NCBI RefSeq assembly: GCF_024586455.1
Contig: NC_065921.1
Location: 11,501,401 to 11,565,400 of the forward strand
Reading direction: 5' to 3'
DNA length: 64,000 bases
Source of the DNA: Bactrocera neohumeralis
Taxonomy: Eukaryota > Arthropoda > Insecta > Diptera > Tephritidae
Shown: one piece after another, positions 39,131-50,363 of the stretch
Layout of the letters: the number at the start of each line of letters is the position of its first letter
Position numbering within the stretch: the stretch's first letter is position 1
The notes under the pieces: generated by a model
Databases searched by the model: none
Told to the model about the DNA's origin: nothing
Seen by the model: only the letters and a program-made list of their open reading frames with translations
Position numbers and translations under genes: made by a program

Positions 39131-39539
39131 TTAAACAATCAGGTTTTGAGCGGTAAATTAATTAAGAGTTTATTAAAAGTTAATATTTAATATGCAAGTT
39201 TGTTACACCACTTATAGTGCTTTATTGGTGCCTCATGCATTTCTAATTGTATCTTAAGGCCGTAAATAATAGTATAGTAAAGCTTCTGATATCGAGTAAA
39301 GCTGAAATGCTAATGCGCTCAGTTCTAGTTGTATCTCCGAGCAGTAAACTTTAATAAAGTTGAGATAATGGTATCGAAGGATATTACCGCTGAGTATGCT
39401 ACAGAGACTGCGGCAGAAATTGAAGGAAAGTATAGAGCGTATTCTGAGGGGCAACGCACTAATTTTCGACGTTATAATTAGAAATCGTCAGTGATGATTT
39501 ATATTTTGAGTAGGTCCTCAGTGGGCGTGCGACACTTGC
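39130..39539 (+). pseudogene. Gene D0: 5' end of a further SLC17 copy, cut by assembly gap
   Basis: The leader and ATG at 39368 match genes D and E: MVSKDITAEYATETAAEIEG, then the AAA|GTATAG donor candidate at 39430. After a short intron the TM1 exon begins (GTCCTCAGTGGGCGTGCGAC) and runs into Ns at 39540. Relative to E (GTCCTCGAGTGGGCG) one base is missing. With either obvious acceptor the visible part of exon 2 is out of frame. It is either a pseudogene, a sequencing error beside the gap, or a gene using a splice I cannot see. Everything after the first bases of exon 2 is hidden or absent. Confidence 0.6.
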
Positions 39540-39639
39540 NNNNNNNNNNNNNNNNNNNNNNNNNNNNNNNNNNNNNNNNNNNNNNNNNNNNNNNNNNNNN
39601 NNNNNNNNNNNNNNNNNNNNNNNNNNNNNNNNNNNNNNN
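39540..39639. other. Assembly gap of exactly 100 N
   Basis: Exactly 100 N is the usual placeholder for a gap of unknown length. The real sequence may hold the rest of D0 and more, so the gene count of the cluster is a minimum. Confidence 0.95.
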
Positions 39640-39960
39640 CAGCTTGTTGTAGAAACTCAGTTTGCGGTCATCATCAGCTGGTTGCGTTGGCGCGTAAACT
39701 TGTATGATTGCGTTGCTTCCAGTTTTAGAATAATAATAACTCGGTTTTATTGCGTTCGCGCTCGTTTATTGGTTCCCGTATGATAAGCGACTTACTAGTA
39801 TTTTTACTCAGGAAAAAGCCGATCCCATCAGAATGGGTATTGTGCAGGCTGCTGGAGCAGGGGCACTTCTGGAGTCGATGTCTCTTGACGATACCATTAT
39901 CTCACTTACAGCTCCTCCGCTGTCGTGCCTACGATATATGTAGCTAAGTGATTGATAGTA
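39640..39960 (-). pseudogene. LINE endonuclease fragment
   Basis: On the minus strand, 39723-39640 reads NAIIQVYAPTQPADDDRKLS. Further upstream on that strand (39840-39745) it reads DGIGFFLSKNTSKSLIIREP then INERERN. These match the order GVGFxxSK..(P)VNER..IIQVYAPT of LINE apurinic-like endonucleases. It is not the same family as the RTE-like copies at 42346 and 48945. The left end is cut by the gap. Confidence 0.6.
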
Positions 39961-40059
39961 AAGAGGCACGTGGAGGCAAGGTGAGAATATGATGGTAACG
40001 AAGACCGCATTTACATATTTTTGAATGGTAAATAGATTAAAAGTTTAATGTAAATATTT

Positions 40060-40269
40060 AAAATTCTCGTCTATTATACCAACTATTTACTTTATTAAAT
40101 TATTACACGATAAGGAATTTAACGATAAAAAGAAATGCAACTAACAAATTTTTAATTGCATCTCAAAGCCGTAAATAATAGTATAGTAAAGCTTATAATA
40201 TCAAGTAAAGCTAAATGCATTCAGTTATAGTTTTATCATTGAGAAGTAAACATTAGTAAAGTTGTAACA
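40060..40269 (+). promoter_or_regulatory. Leader and probable promoter of gene D
   Basis: Similar to the corresponding region of E (46770-47017) and D0: TTAAATTATTA.ACGATAA, then TCTCAAAGCCGTAAATAATA, GTATAGTAAAGCTTA, and the AGTAAACATTAGTAAAGTTG leader just before the ATG. Confidence 0.55.
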
Positions 40270-41920
40270 ATGGTATCGAAGGATACTACTGAGAATGCTA
40301 CAGAGACTGCGGCAGAAATTGAAGGAAAGTATAGAGCGTCTGCTAAAAGGCATCGCACTAATTTTTGACGTTATAATGAGTAAGCGTGAGTGATGATTTA
40401 TATTTTGAATAGGTCCTAGAGTGGGCGTGCGACACTTGCAAAGCTTCCTTTTATTCCTCGGTTTCTCGGTGGGGTTTATGCAACGAACCAATCTCTCTGT
40501 GGCCATTGTGGCAATGATGGATCGGAATTCAACAAATCCAGATTTTCCGGTGCGCCCAGAATTTTATTTAATTTTTTTAATACAACTTTTATTTTCTATA
40601 GGAGTATAACTGGTCGGAGCAATCCAAGTCACTGTTGCTAAGCAGCTTTTTTTGGGGTTACGTCATCATGCAGATACCAAGCGGTCAGTTGGCGCAGCGA
40701 TTTGGCGGTAAAGTAATGTTGCTTTTCAGTATCGGCGTTTCAGGATTTTTCGCCATATTTACGCCCTTAAGCGCACAAATGGGCGATTGGCAATTCATTT
40801 GCGCTTTACGATTTCTGCAAGGCTTCTGTCAAGCTGCCGTATATCCTTCGGTGCAAATTATTTTAGCCCGATGGGCGCCACCAGCTGAACGCGGTGTACT
40901 TGCAACAATTTGCTATTCCGGCTCACAATTCGGCACGATCATCATATTGAGTATTAGTGGTACATTAGCTACTTCAAAGTTTGGATGGCCGAGCATTTTC
41001 TATGTTTCCGGCGGTTGTAGCATTATCTGGGCGCTTGTGTGGCTGTTGTGGGGCGCTGATTCTCCACGTCAATCCAAATTAATATCATCAGAGGAGCGGA
41101 ATTACATTGAATCAACATTAGGAGCGATTTCAAAGAGTGAGAATAATGCCATCTCAGCAAAGTTGCCCACACCTTGGTTGAGCATAATCACATCCGTGCC
41201 ATTTTGGGCACTATTCACATCCCAATGTGCCTACAGTTGGGGCTATTGGACATTGATAACACAAATACCCTCGTACATAAAGAATGTGTTCGACAAAGAT
41301 ATCAAAAGTAATGCCTTGCTCTCCGCCCTGCCATATGCCGCTAATCTAGTACTCGGTTTGTGTTTCTGTGCCCTTGCCCAGGTACTGCTGTCAGCGAAGT
41401 TGTTGCGCACAAATGCTAGTCGCAAGATTTTCAACACGATCGGTATATGGATACCGATGGCGGCCACAATTGCGCTGGGGTTTGTTGATGCCAATAGCGC
41501 TGATTTGGCCGTTATTCTACTTACTGTGGCTGTGGGCGCCAACTCAGCAACATTTTTGGGTGGATTTGTGAATCATATTGACTTATCGCTGAATTTCCCC
41601 GGAACATTGATGAGCATTACAAATTTAGGGGCTACTTTGATGAGCATTATTACACCATTAGTTGTTGGCGTCATTGTGACAGATACGGTGAGTAGCTCAA
41701 AAATAATAGACGCAAATATAATATCAACTCATACCAATTGCAGACAAACCCAAATCAGTGGCGTTTAATATTTTACATTATGGCATTGTGGTATTTTATT
41801 GGCAATTTACTGTTTATAACTTTGGGTAGCACTAAATTGCAGCCGTGGAACGAGCCGGCGAAACGAGACACAGATCATGAGCGTATCAAATCAAGTGGTA
41901 GCAGGTACCCAGGAGCATAA
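40270..41920 (+). CDS. Gene D: SLC17-family MFS transporter with altered TM4 motif
   Basis: Proposed exons 40270-40328, 40420-40549, 40602-41687 and 41744-41920 give 483 aa. The ancestral exon 1 donor (see C) is lost. Donor AAA|GTATAG with acceptor GTCCTAG|A restores frame and gives EIEGKVGVRHLQ; the alternative acceptor at 40413 would be out of frame. Signature residues are changed. TM4 reads AAVYPSVQIILARW instead of PSTHT (CAA at 40854-40856, Gln148 for His). The TM10-11 signature reads NHIDLSLNFPGTLMSITNLG. TM1 RTNLSVAIVAM and the NST sequon are kept. The long exon has no stop or frameshift over 362 codons, so the protein is probably made, with altered transport. The tail ends YPGA. Confidence 0.85.
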
Positions 41921-41929
41921 ATTACCAAA

Positions 41930-42345
41930 ACTTGTATTACCTAACTGGTAGACAACAATTAGAATGGTGAAGTCATCTACATTGCATTTAGTAAACATGC
42001 TGAGATGAAGCATAATGCTAATTCGGAATATGATAGAAAAAGTGTAAGAATTAAGTATATACGATTTTTGGTTGTTCTTTCAGTTTTAATAAGTTTTTGC
42101 CACTAAAGTTTGTTAGTAACACAACACAAGTCGGTTCAAAGCACAACCCCTAATATAGAGGCACTCTCACCTTACTCACTCTTACCTTTCTCTCATCATG
42201 CCTCAGGTTATCTTTAAAAATTGTGAGTAAAAATAGTACAAATCAAATCAGATCTTTTATAGTTATTACTGATTAATTGGTTCATGAATATACAAATTAT
42301 ATCCCAATGGCTAAAATGATGCTTTTGTTCTAAAGTAGGCCGATT
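41930..42345. other. Intergenic sequence after gene D
   Basis: The first 100 bp resemble the 3' flank of E. No clear AATAAA is seen close to the stop. The rest is unrecognised. Confidence 0.45.
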
Positions 42346-44532
42346 TTAGTCCTTCTCGACCTTGTCCTTCCAATGAAGTGGAGGTCTTCCTCTTACTCTG
42401 TTTCCCCCCGCGGATATTGCGTCGAATACTTTCAGAGCTTGAGTGTTTTCGTCCATTCGGACAACATGACCTAGCCAGCGTAGCCGCTGTCTTTTAATTC
42501 GCTGAACTATGTCGATGTCGTCGTATATCTCGTACAGCTCATCGTTCCATCGAATGCGATATTCGCCGTGGTCAACGCGCAAAGGACCATAAATCTTTCG
42601 CAGAACTTTTCACTCGAAAACTCGCAAAGTCGACTCATCCTTATCCATTCTGGAGAAAGCAGAACTAACTAACTATGATATCAATATCAGCAGCATACGC
42701 CAGCAATTGTACACTCTATTAAGCGAGACGGTACTCTCTTTGTTTAGTTCTCCTGCTCGAATTATTTTCTCCAGAATTAGGTTAAAGAAGTCATACGAAG
42801 GGGAGCCACCTTGTCTGAAATCTCGTTTGGTACCGAACGGCTCTCAGGGGTCCTTCCCCATCCTGACGGAGCTTTTGATGTTGCTCAACGTCACCTTAAA
42901 GAGCCTTATTAATTTTGCGAGGATACCAAATTCAGACATCACGGCGGCAGCTCCTTTTCGTGCTGTCAAAAGCAGCATTGAAATCGACGAAGAGGTGGTG
43001 CGCGTCGATTCTCTTTTCACGGGTCTTTTCCAAAATTTAACGCTTGGTGAATCCTGGTCAGTTAAAGCCACACTGATAGGGTCCAATCAGTTTGTTGACG
43101 GTAAGATTTAGTCTTTCAAACAATACGCTCTATAGAACCTTATACGCGATGGTTAAAAGGATTATCCCACGGTAGTTGGCGCAGATCGTAGGGTCTCCCT
43201 TTTTGTGGATTTGGCAGAGCACACTTAAATTCCAATCGTTGGGCATGCTTCCGTCCGACCATATTTTACAAAGAAGCTGATGCCGTGTTTGAATAACTCG
43301 GCCGGCAATTTATTGTTCGTCAGCCGGGTAATTGCTCTTCGAACTTCTTCATGGTAGGACAATGGAACGTCTGCTCCATCGACTTCGATTGGTGAATCGG
43401 GTTCGCCTTATCCTGGTGTTATGGTTTCACTGCCATTCAGCAGGCTGAAGAAGTGTTCCCTTCATAATCTTAGTATGCTCTGGGCATCGGTTACTAGATC
43501 CCCTCCTTGGGTTCTAGAAGAATATGAATTTTACGAATTACGAATTTTCGAGTATTACCCTTGTCGGCTAGCTTGTCAAGCTCATCATACTCACGCATTT
43601 CGGCCTCTCTCTTTTTCTGTCTACCAATACGTCTCGCTTCCCTCTTGAACTCTCGGTATCTATCCTATCCCGCACGTGTTGTGGTCGAACGTAAAGTTGC
43701 GAGGTAGGTAGTCAGTTTTCTCTCCGCTGCGACACTGCACTCCTCCTCGTACCAGCTGTTCTTGTGCATTTTCCGAAAACCAATGGTTTTGGTTGCAGCT
43801 GTACGTAAGGAGCTTGAAATTCCGCCTCACTGTTCCCTTATACCGAATTGTTGACGAGTGCTCTCAGAGAGCAGGAGTGCAAGTCGAGGAGAAAATCATT
43901 CGGCTATCTGTGGTGATTGTAGATTCTCGACATCGAACCTTCCTTGCGTGGTGGCTTTTTCGATCTGGAGACAGCTAGGTAGCTTGATTTTCTTATACTG
44001 GAATCTAGGACTTTAGATAACCATACTTCAGGTCCCAGCGAAGTCGATCATCCTCAACCCTTTTAGGGATGTTTCGTCATGGAGGCTGAATTTGCTGACT
44101 GTTGCGCCAAATATACCTTCCTTGCCCATCCTGGAATTAAAGTCGCCAAGCACGATTTTGACATCGTAGCGGGGGCAGCTCTCGTAGGTGCGCTCCAAGC
44201 GCTCATAGGCATCTCTGATTACATCGTCTTTCTCTTCCATCGCGGCGTGGGTGCAAATCTATCTTCCGAGGCTGTTTATGCTTTTTCATTGGTAGTGTTT
44301 TTTACGTGGCGGGTCCCAAGCCCAGCGCGCAACCCTGTGTAGGGGATGTTTCACCAGCTCACTTTAGCTCGCCTTCAAACGGATGTTCTTAGGCTACCCA
44401 GAGGCTACTTGGTCAAAGACCGGAAGTCGTGAGCTGTTTGAGTCATATTTAAAAGAATCATTTCTGGTTCCTCCCAAGCAAATGGCGACCAGAGAACTTT
44501 CCTCACTTGCGTAAACTTCTACACATAACTCC
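42346..44532 (-). mobile_element. RTE-like non-LTR retrotransposon, copy 1, decayed
   Basis: Minus-strand fragments, in the element's 5' to 3' order: endonuclease (YESCPRYDVKIVLGDFNSRM, 44180-44110); the linker; RT pieces (MSEFGILAKLIRLFKVTLSN near 42950); and the conserved 3' end EYRIRWNDELYEIYDDIDIV, then KRQRLRWLGHVVRMDEN, to 42346. There are many frameshifts. A deletion joins the YADD region (42690) to the STLRVFE region, removing what copy 2 retains between them. It ends (element 5') near 44532 at the same point as copy 2 (ACTCCAT). It lies about 425 bp after gene D. Confidence 0.85.
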
Positions 44533-45128
44533 ATGGTGCACTTAATGGCTTGTGCAAAATATTATATTATAGTTTGAGCTCACTAAATATATTGAGGTGG
44601 CTCAAGGTACTCTGTTGCTTCATTAAATCAGCAAAATTTATCTTAATTTGTACACTAGAAAGTGAAAGAAACAGATCAAATTTAAAATTGCAATATATGC
44701 GAAATAGGCGTGGTTGTAGTCCGCTTTCGTTAGTTTTGGCGCTAGAATATGGGAATATCAAGGTAATATTATGTGACAAATTTGGCCGATATTGGTCCAG
44801 TAGGTCCTGAGATATGGCTTTTCCTTCCAATTACGCTGATCTATTCCTCATTTTCCAGTTTTTGCACGTCATCCAAGTTTCGTTAAGATATTTCAATTTT
44901 TACTCAAGTTATCGCTTGGACAGACAAACAGTCACTCCCATTTCAACTCATCTCATCATCCTGATCATTTATATACCATATAAGTGTGTGGATAAAAGTT
45001 CCAAATGCGAACATCTTATCGAAAATATCGGTCAACCTGTGAGATATATTAAAGAAATACGGATAAAAGTATGTCTGTATGTCAAAAATAAGTTGAACCG
45101 GATAAATAATTTCTTTAAATTTTAAATT
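44533..45128. other. Intergenic sequence with tail of interspersed repeat
   Basis: No gene. GACAGACAAACAGTCACTCC at 44920 followed by CTGATCATTTATATACCATA resembles the tail of the repeat at 63540-63720. The rest is unrecognised. Confidence 0.45.
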
Positions 45129-46410
45129 TTCGACCTTATAGTTGACTTTCTGCCGCATACTCCACATTGGCAAATGTGTGAGTTATTTTAACCAAATTGA
45201 GGGAGCTTGTTCTTCTAATAACGGTGCATCTTTATGCGCAAAATAGATAAAATCAAGTGAAAATAAGTCCGAGACCCCATCTAACTAACAAACCATATTC
45301 AGCTGAAAGAATTTCCTCGACTTTGATCCTGACAAGTTACAATAATATCTAACGTTCGGTAACTCCCGAACCTAGCCCTGCTTTAATTGTTTTCATTGTC
45401 AATGTTTTGTCGTTGTTAATTTCTAAACCAATTCTACCCGACACAGCGCATAGATTCTTATATTTTGCTCGCATGTCGGAGTGTTTTACAATCAATAACC
45501 GAATGTCATCGGCATACGTCAGTTCTAGGGTTGAAGAGTCGACTGCAATTTGTCCTTTAACTAGCCAATGATATGAAGGGTGTTAATTTGGTCAACACAT
45601 GTACGACTCGGGCGAAGCCCGGCTTATTACTTTCTCAGAGATTTTTCAAGTTTTTAATTAATCCGACTTAAAAATAGACTGAAGTAATAGAGAGAGAGGT
45701 ATAGTTCCGCGATAGATTTTACATTGAAAAATATCGCCACTATTTGGGAGAACGAGCGAAATGTCCTTACCAATTACGCTTATCTCGTTGGTACCTCCTT
45801 TTTAATCTAGTTGTAGTGTTGGGCAGCTAGGCTGTAAAGTGCTGGTGCTCGTTTGTCTCTCTTTGGCTCTGGTTTACGCCCCTAGCACTTGTTTGCTCAT
45901 TGTTGTCCGAACTCACTTTTGTATGGATAAGGTAGTCACTCCGTATTCCCGTTCTGCCATATGGTGCAGAGGCAAGGGCGATGACAACATCTGATGAGTC
46001 TTTGGTTCTTGGTCAGTTCGGAAAGATCGTTGGGTAATGTCATCTTGCGGCGTGTAGCGACTTGGGTGTATGGCTGTGTGATGTCTTCATGGGTGGAGTA
46101 GGGTTTTGTGTATTAGTATGTGGTGTTTTCGTGAGTGGATTGCGTTAGTGTGGTGTATTGGCGTTCAGTGCAGTGCATTGAGGGGGAGGCTTAGTTCAAG
46201 CAGTCATCCTTTTCTGGACTCTTCAATCCTTTATATACTCTACCTTCCACGCTTGACCAGAATGTGTGAACTTGTTCTGAGTTAAGGGCTGCGATCACTG
46301 AAGGAACTTCAGAGAGTGACGTGAATAGAAAACGGCTTCAATTCGAATTATTAATGTGGTGAACTATTCATAATTAAAGTTGGTTCCATGGGAAGCGTAC
46401 TTTTTTTTAT
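45129..46410 (-). repeat. Intergenic duplicated block, copy 2 (LINE plus BEL-like debris)
   Basis: Twin of 37336-38680 (see there). On the minus strand near 45510 the RT motif is kept as LTYADDIRLLIVKHSDMRAK, so this copy preserves YADD where copy 1 has D changed to V. The BEL-like tail (38392-38772 in copy 1) is shortened here. It precedes gene E as copy 1 precedes D0. Confidence 0.75.
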
Positions 46411-47017
46411 TTGTGTGATTTGTATCTGAGAAATGTCATCCAGATTATTTGCGAACTATGTAGGTTTTTATAATGCGTTGCACATATATTCTTTGACACC
46501 CAACAGATATGATTTGGGAGGAGTTTAGCGGGTTAAAGTTCCGCAATCTGGCTTGCAATGCTTCCTCAAAGGAAGTAGATGGGCGTGAAAAATGAATTAA
46601 ACGAAAATTTATAAAGTGTCATAACTAAAAAGATGTAAAAACTTAACAATGGGAATGGCACCGCCCACGTTTAGATGACATCCAGTCCTCCTGAGCTTGA
46701 GATCAGCGCTATCTAATAATAATGATACTAATGATAAAACAGTCAGCACATGCTTTTGAGCGGTAAATTAATTAAGAGTTTATTAAATGTAAATATTTAA
46801 TATGCACGTCTGTTACACCACCTATAGTGCTTTATTAAATTATTAGACGATAAAAAAATCAAACAAATAACGAAACGCAGTTTCATGGATTTTTAATTGT
46901 ATCTTAAAGCCGTAAATAATAGCATAGTAAAGCTTATTCCATCAAGTAGAGCTAAAATGCTAATGCACTTAGTTCTAGTTGTATCTGCGAGCAGTAAACT
47001 TTAATGAAGTTGAGATA
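46410..47017 (+). promoter_or_regulatory. Upstream flank, leader and probable promoter of gene E
   Basis: From about 46690 the sequence matches the flank of D0 (TTGAGATCAGCGCTATCTAA, GAGCGGTAAATTAATTAAGA, TATAGTGCTTTATTAAATTA) and then the shared leader to the ATG at 47018. From 46410 to 46690 nothing is recognised. Confidence 0.5.
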
Positions 47018-48698
47018 ATGGTATCGAAGGATATTACCGCTGAGAATGCTACAGAGATTGCAGAAAAAATTAAAGGCAAGTATACTCGTAGAGCGTATGC
47101 TGAAGGGCATCGCACTAATTTTCGACTTTATAATTAGGAATAGGTCCTCGAGTGGGCGTGCGACACTTGCAAAGCTTCCTTTTATTCCTTGGTTTCGCTG
47201 TAGTGTTTATGCAACGAACCAATCTCTCAGTGGCCATTGTGGCAATGATGGATCGGAATTCAACAAACCCAGATTTTCCGGTGCGCCCAGAATTTTAATT
47301 TTAATTCTATTTTTTAATATAAAATTTATTGTCTAATGCACACTTACAGGAGTACGACTGGTCGGAGCAAACCAAGTCACTGGTAATAAGCAGCTACTTT
47401 TGGGGTTACTTCCTCATGCAGATACCAGGCAGTCAGTTGGCGCAGCGATTCGGCGGCAAAGTAATGTTGCTCTTCAGTGTTGGTATTGGTGGCTTTCTCA
47501 CCATATTTACACAATTGGGCGATTGGCAATTCATTTGCGCATTGCGATTTCTGCAAGGCTTCTGTCAAGCTGCCGTATATCCTTCGGTGCAAATTATTTT
47601 AGCCCGATGGGCCCCACCAGCCGAACGCAGTATACTTGTAGCACTATGCTTTTCCGGCATGCAATTTGGCACAGTCATAATAATGAGCATTAGTGGCATA
47701 TTAGCCACTTCAAAGTTTGGTTGGCCGAGCATTTTCTATGTTTCCGGCGGTTGTGGTATTATCTGGTCGCTTGTGTGGCTAATGTGGGGCACTGATTCTC
47801 CGCGTCAATCCAAATTAATATCATCAAAGGAGCGAAATTACATTGAATCAGCATTAGGAGCGATTTCAAAGAGTGAGAATAGTGCCATCTCAGCAAACTT
47901 GCCCACACCTTGGTTGAGCATATTCACATCCGTGCCATTTTGGGTGCTACTCATTACGCATTGTGCCTACAATTGGGGCTATTGGATATTGCTGACACAA
48001 ATACCCTCGTACATAAAGAATGTGTTCGACAAAGATATCCAGAGTAATGCCTTGTTCTCCGCCCTGCCATATACCGCTAATCTAGTATTCGGTCTGTGTT
48101 TCTGTGCCCTCGGTCAGCTATTGCTGTCAAAGAAAGTGTTGAGCACGAACGCTAGCCGTAAGATCTTCAACACGGTTGGCATGTGGATACCGATGGCGGC
48201 CACAATTCCGATGGGGTTTGTTGATGCCGATAGTTCTGATTTGGCCGTTATCTTACTAACGTTGTCTGTGGGCTTCAATTCAGCTGTATTAATGGGTTTT
48301 TATATGAATTTCATTGAGTTATCACCAAATTTCGTCGGAACATTGCAGGGTATTATAAGTTTTGGAGCTACTTTGATGAGTATAATTGGCCCGTTAGTTG
48401 TTGGCGTCATTGTGACAGACACGGTTAGTACTTTAAACATAATAGATGCAAATATAATATTAACTCATAGCAACTGTAGACAAACCAAAATCAGTGGCGC
48501 ATGATATTTTACACTATGATATTTTTCTATTTTATTGGCAATTTACTGTTTATAACTCTGGGTAGCACTAAAGTGCAGCCCTGGAATGAGCCGGTGAAAC
48601 GAAACGTAAATCGTGAGCAATTCAAATATCAAGCAGCACTAATCTGCAGCCTATCTAATCTAAACTTGTATTTAAATAGGTGTTCAACAAACTGGTGA
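47018..48698 (+). CDS. Gene E: most diverged SLC17 paralogue of the young cluster
   Basis: Exons 47144-47280, 47350-48423 and 48480-48698 are firm. The first exon is proposed as 47018-47087, ending ACTC|GTAGAG (56-bp intron), because the D-type donor CAA|GTATAC would put TM1 out of frame. Total is about 499 aa. Compared with C it lacks four residues in the TM3-TM4 turn (FTQLGDW for FTPYSAQLGDW). It has PSVQI for PSTHT (CAA at 47590-47592, residue 150), ERS for ERG, and NFIELSPNFVGTLQGIISFG for NHIDLSPNFAGTLMGITNCA. TM1 RTNLSVAIVAM is kept. The reading frame is open over 358 codons. The last exon runs into a longer tail (AALICSLSNLNLYLN). These replacements suggest relaxed constraint or a new substrate. 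Confidence 0.8.
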
Positions 48699-48875
48699 AT
48701 GACGAAAGCATCTACAATATATTAAGCAAAAAAAGCGGGAATGCGGCGTAAAATATCCGAAATATAAAAAAAAAAACTATTGGATATAAGAATATTTGTT
48801 TTGATAATAATTAGCTATTAACTAGTTTATATACTTTTGCAACATGTTGCTACAGAGTATAACTGTTTTGTTCAT

Positions 48876-50363
48876 CTAACGTGTTTTTTTATCACCTAAA
48901 ATAAGTCTGAGAAAGATTTTGAACCACGAAAATGCAATGCTGGCGAATAGCCGCTGTCTTTTAATTCGCTGAACTGTGTCAATGTCATCGTATATCTCGT
49001 ACAGCTCATCGTTCCATCGAATGCGATATTCGCCGTGGCCAACGCGCAAAGGACCATAAATCTTTCGCAGAACTTTTCTCTCGAAAACTCGCAACGTCGA
49101 CTCATCAGTTGTTGACATCGTCCAAGCCTCTGCACCATATAGCAGGACGGGAATTATGAGTGACTTATAGAGTTTGGTTTTTGTTTGTCGAGAGAGGACT
49201 TTGCTTCTCAATTGCCTACTCAGTCCGAAGTAGCACCTGTTGGCAAGAGTTATCCTGCGTTGGATTTCTAGGCTGACATTATTAGTGGTGTTAATGCTGG
49301 TTCCAAGATAGACGAAATTATCTACAACTTCAAAGTTATGACTGTCAACAGTATCAATATCATCGGCATACGCCAGCAGCTGTACACTCTTATAGAAGAT
49401 GGTACCTTCTCCATTTAGTTCTGCTGCTCGAACTATTTTCTCCAGAAGGAGGTTGAAGAAATCGCACGATAGGGAATCACCTTGTCTGAAACCTCGTTTG
49501 GTATCGAACGGCTCGGAGAGGTCCTTCCCGATTCTGACGGAGCTTTTCGTGTTACTCAACGTCAGTTTACACAGCCGTATTAGTTTTGCGGGGATACCAA
49601 ATTCAGACATCGCGGCATAAAGGCAGCTCCTTTTCGTGCTGTCGAAAGCAGCTTTGAAATCGACGAAGAGGTGGTGTGTGTCGATTCTTCTTTCACGGGT
49701 CTTTTCCAAGATTTGGCGCATGGTGAATATCTGGTCGGTTTTTGATTTTCCAGGTCTAAAGCCACACTGATAAGGTCCAATCAGCTTGTTGACGGTGGGC
49801 TTTAATCTTTCACACAATACGCTCGATAGAACCTTATATGCGATGTTGAGGAGGCTAATCCCACGGTAGTTGGCGCAGATTGTGGGGTCTCCTTTTTTAT
49901 TTATTGGGCATAGCACACTTAAATTCCAATCGTTGGGCATGCTTTCGTCCGACCATATTTTACAAAGAAGCTGATGCATGCTCCTTATCAGTTCTTCGCC
50001 GCCGTGTTTGAATAGCTCGGCCGGCAATCCGTCGGCCCCTGCCGCTTTGTTGTTTTTCAGGTGGGCAATTGCTATTCGAACTTCTTCATGGTCGGGTAAT
50101 GGAACGTCTGCTCCATCGTCATCGATTGAGGAATCGGGTTCGCCTTCTCCTGGTGTTATGCATTCACTGCCATTCAGCAGGTTGAAGAAGTGTTCCCTCC
50201 ATAATTTAAGTATGCTCTGGGCATCGGTGGCTAGATCACCTTTGGGGGTTCTACAAGAGTATGCTCCGGGCTTGAAACCTTTTGTAAGCCGCCGCACTTT
50301 TTCGTAGAATTTTCGAGCATTACCCCTGTCGGCCAGCTTATCAAGCTCTTCGTACTCACGCAT
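48876..50363 (-). pseudogene. RTE-like reverse transcriptase, 495-aa open part
   Basis: RT blocks are in order: GADGLPAELFKHG, NYRGISLLNIAYKVLS, PYQCGFRPGKSKTDQIF, HLFVDFKAAFDS (catalytic Asp), RGFRQGDSLSCDFFN and LLAYADDID (catalytic DD). Directly after YADDIDTV the protein jumps to DSHNFEVVDNFVYLGTSI. The family normally has several dozen residues between these, so an in-frame deletion has occurred. The C-terminus (SIAFSWFKIFLRLILG) is unrelated flank sequence. Upstream, a TAG at 50430-50432 separates it from the rest of the ORF. Confidence 0.85.

Noticed and set aside
42707..43111. 134-codon + strand frame
   Set aside because: Antisense shadow of the RTE-like reverse transcriptase encoded on the minus strand.
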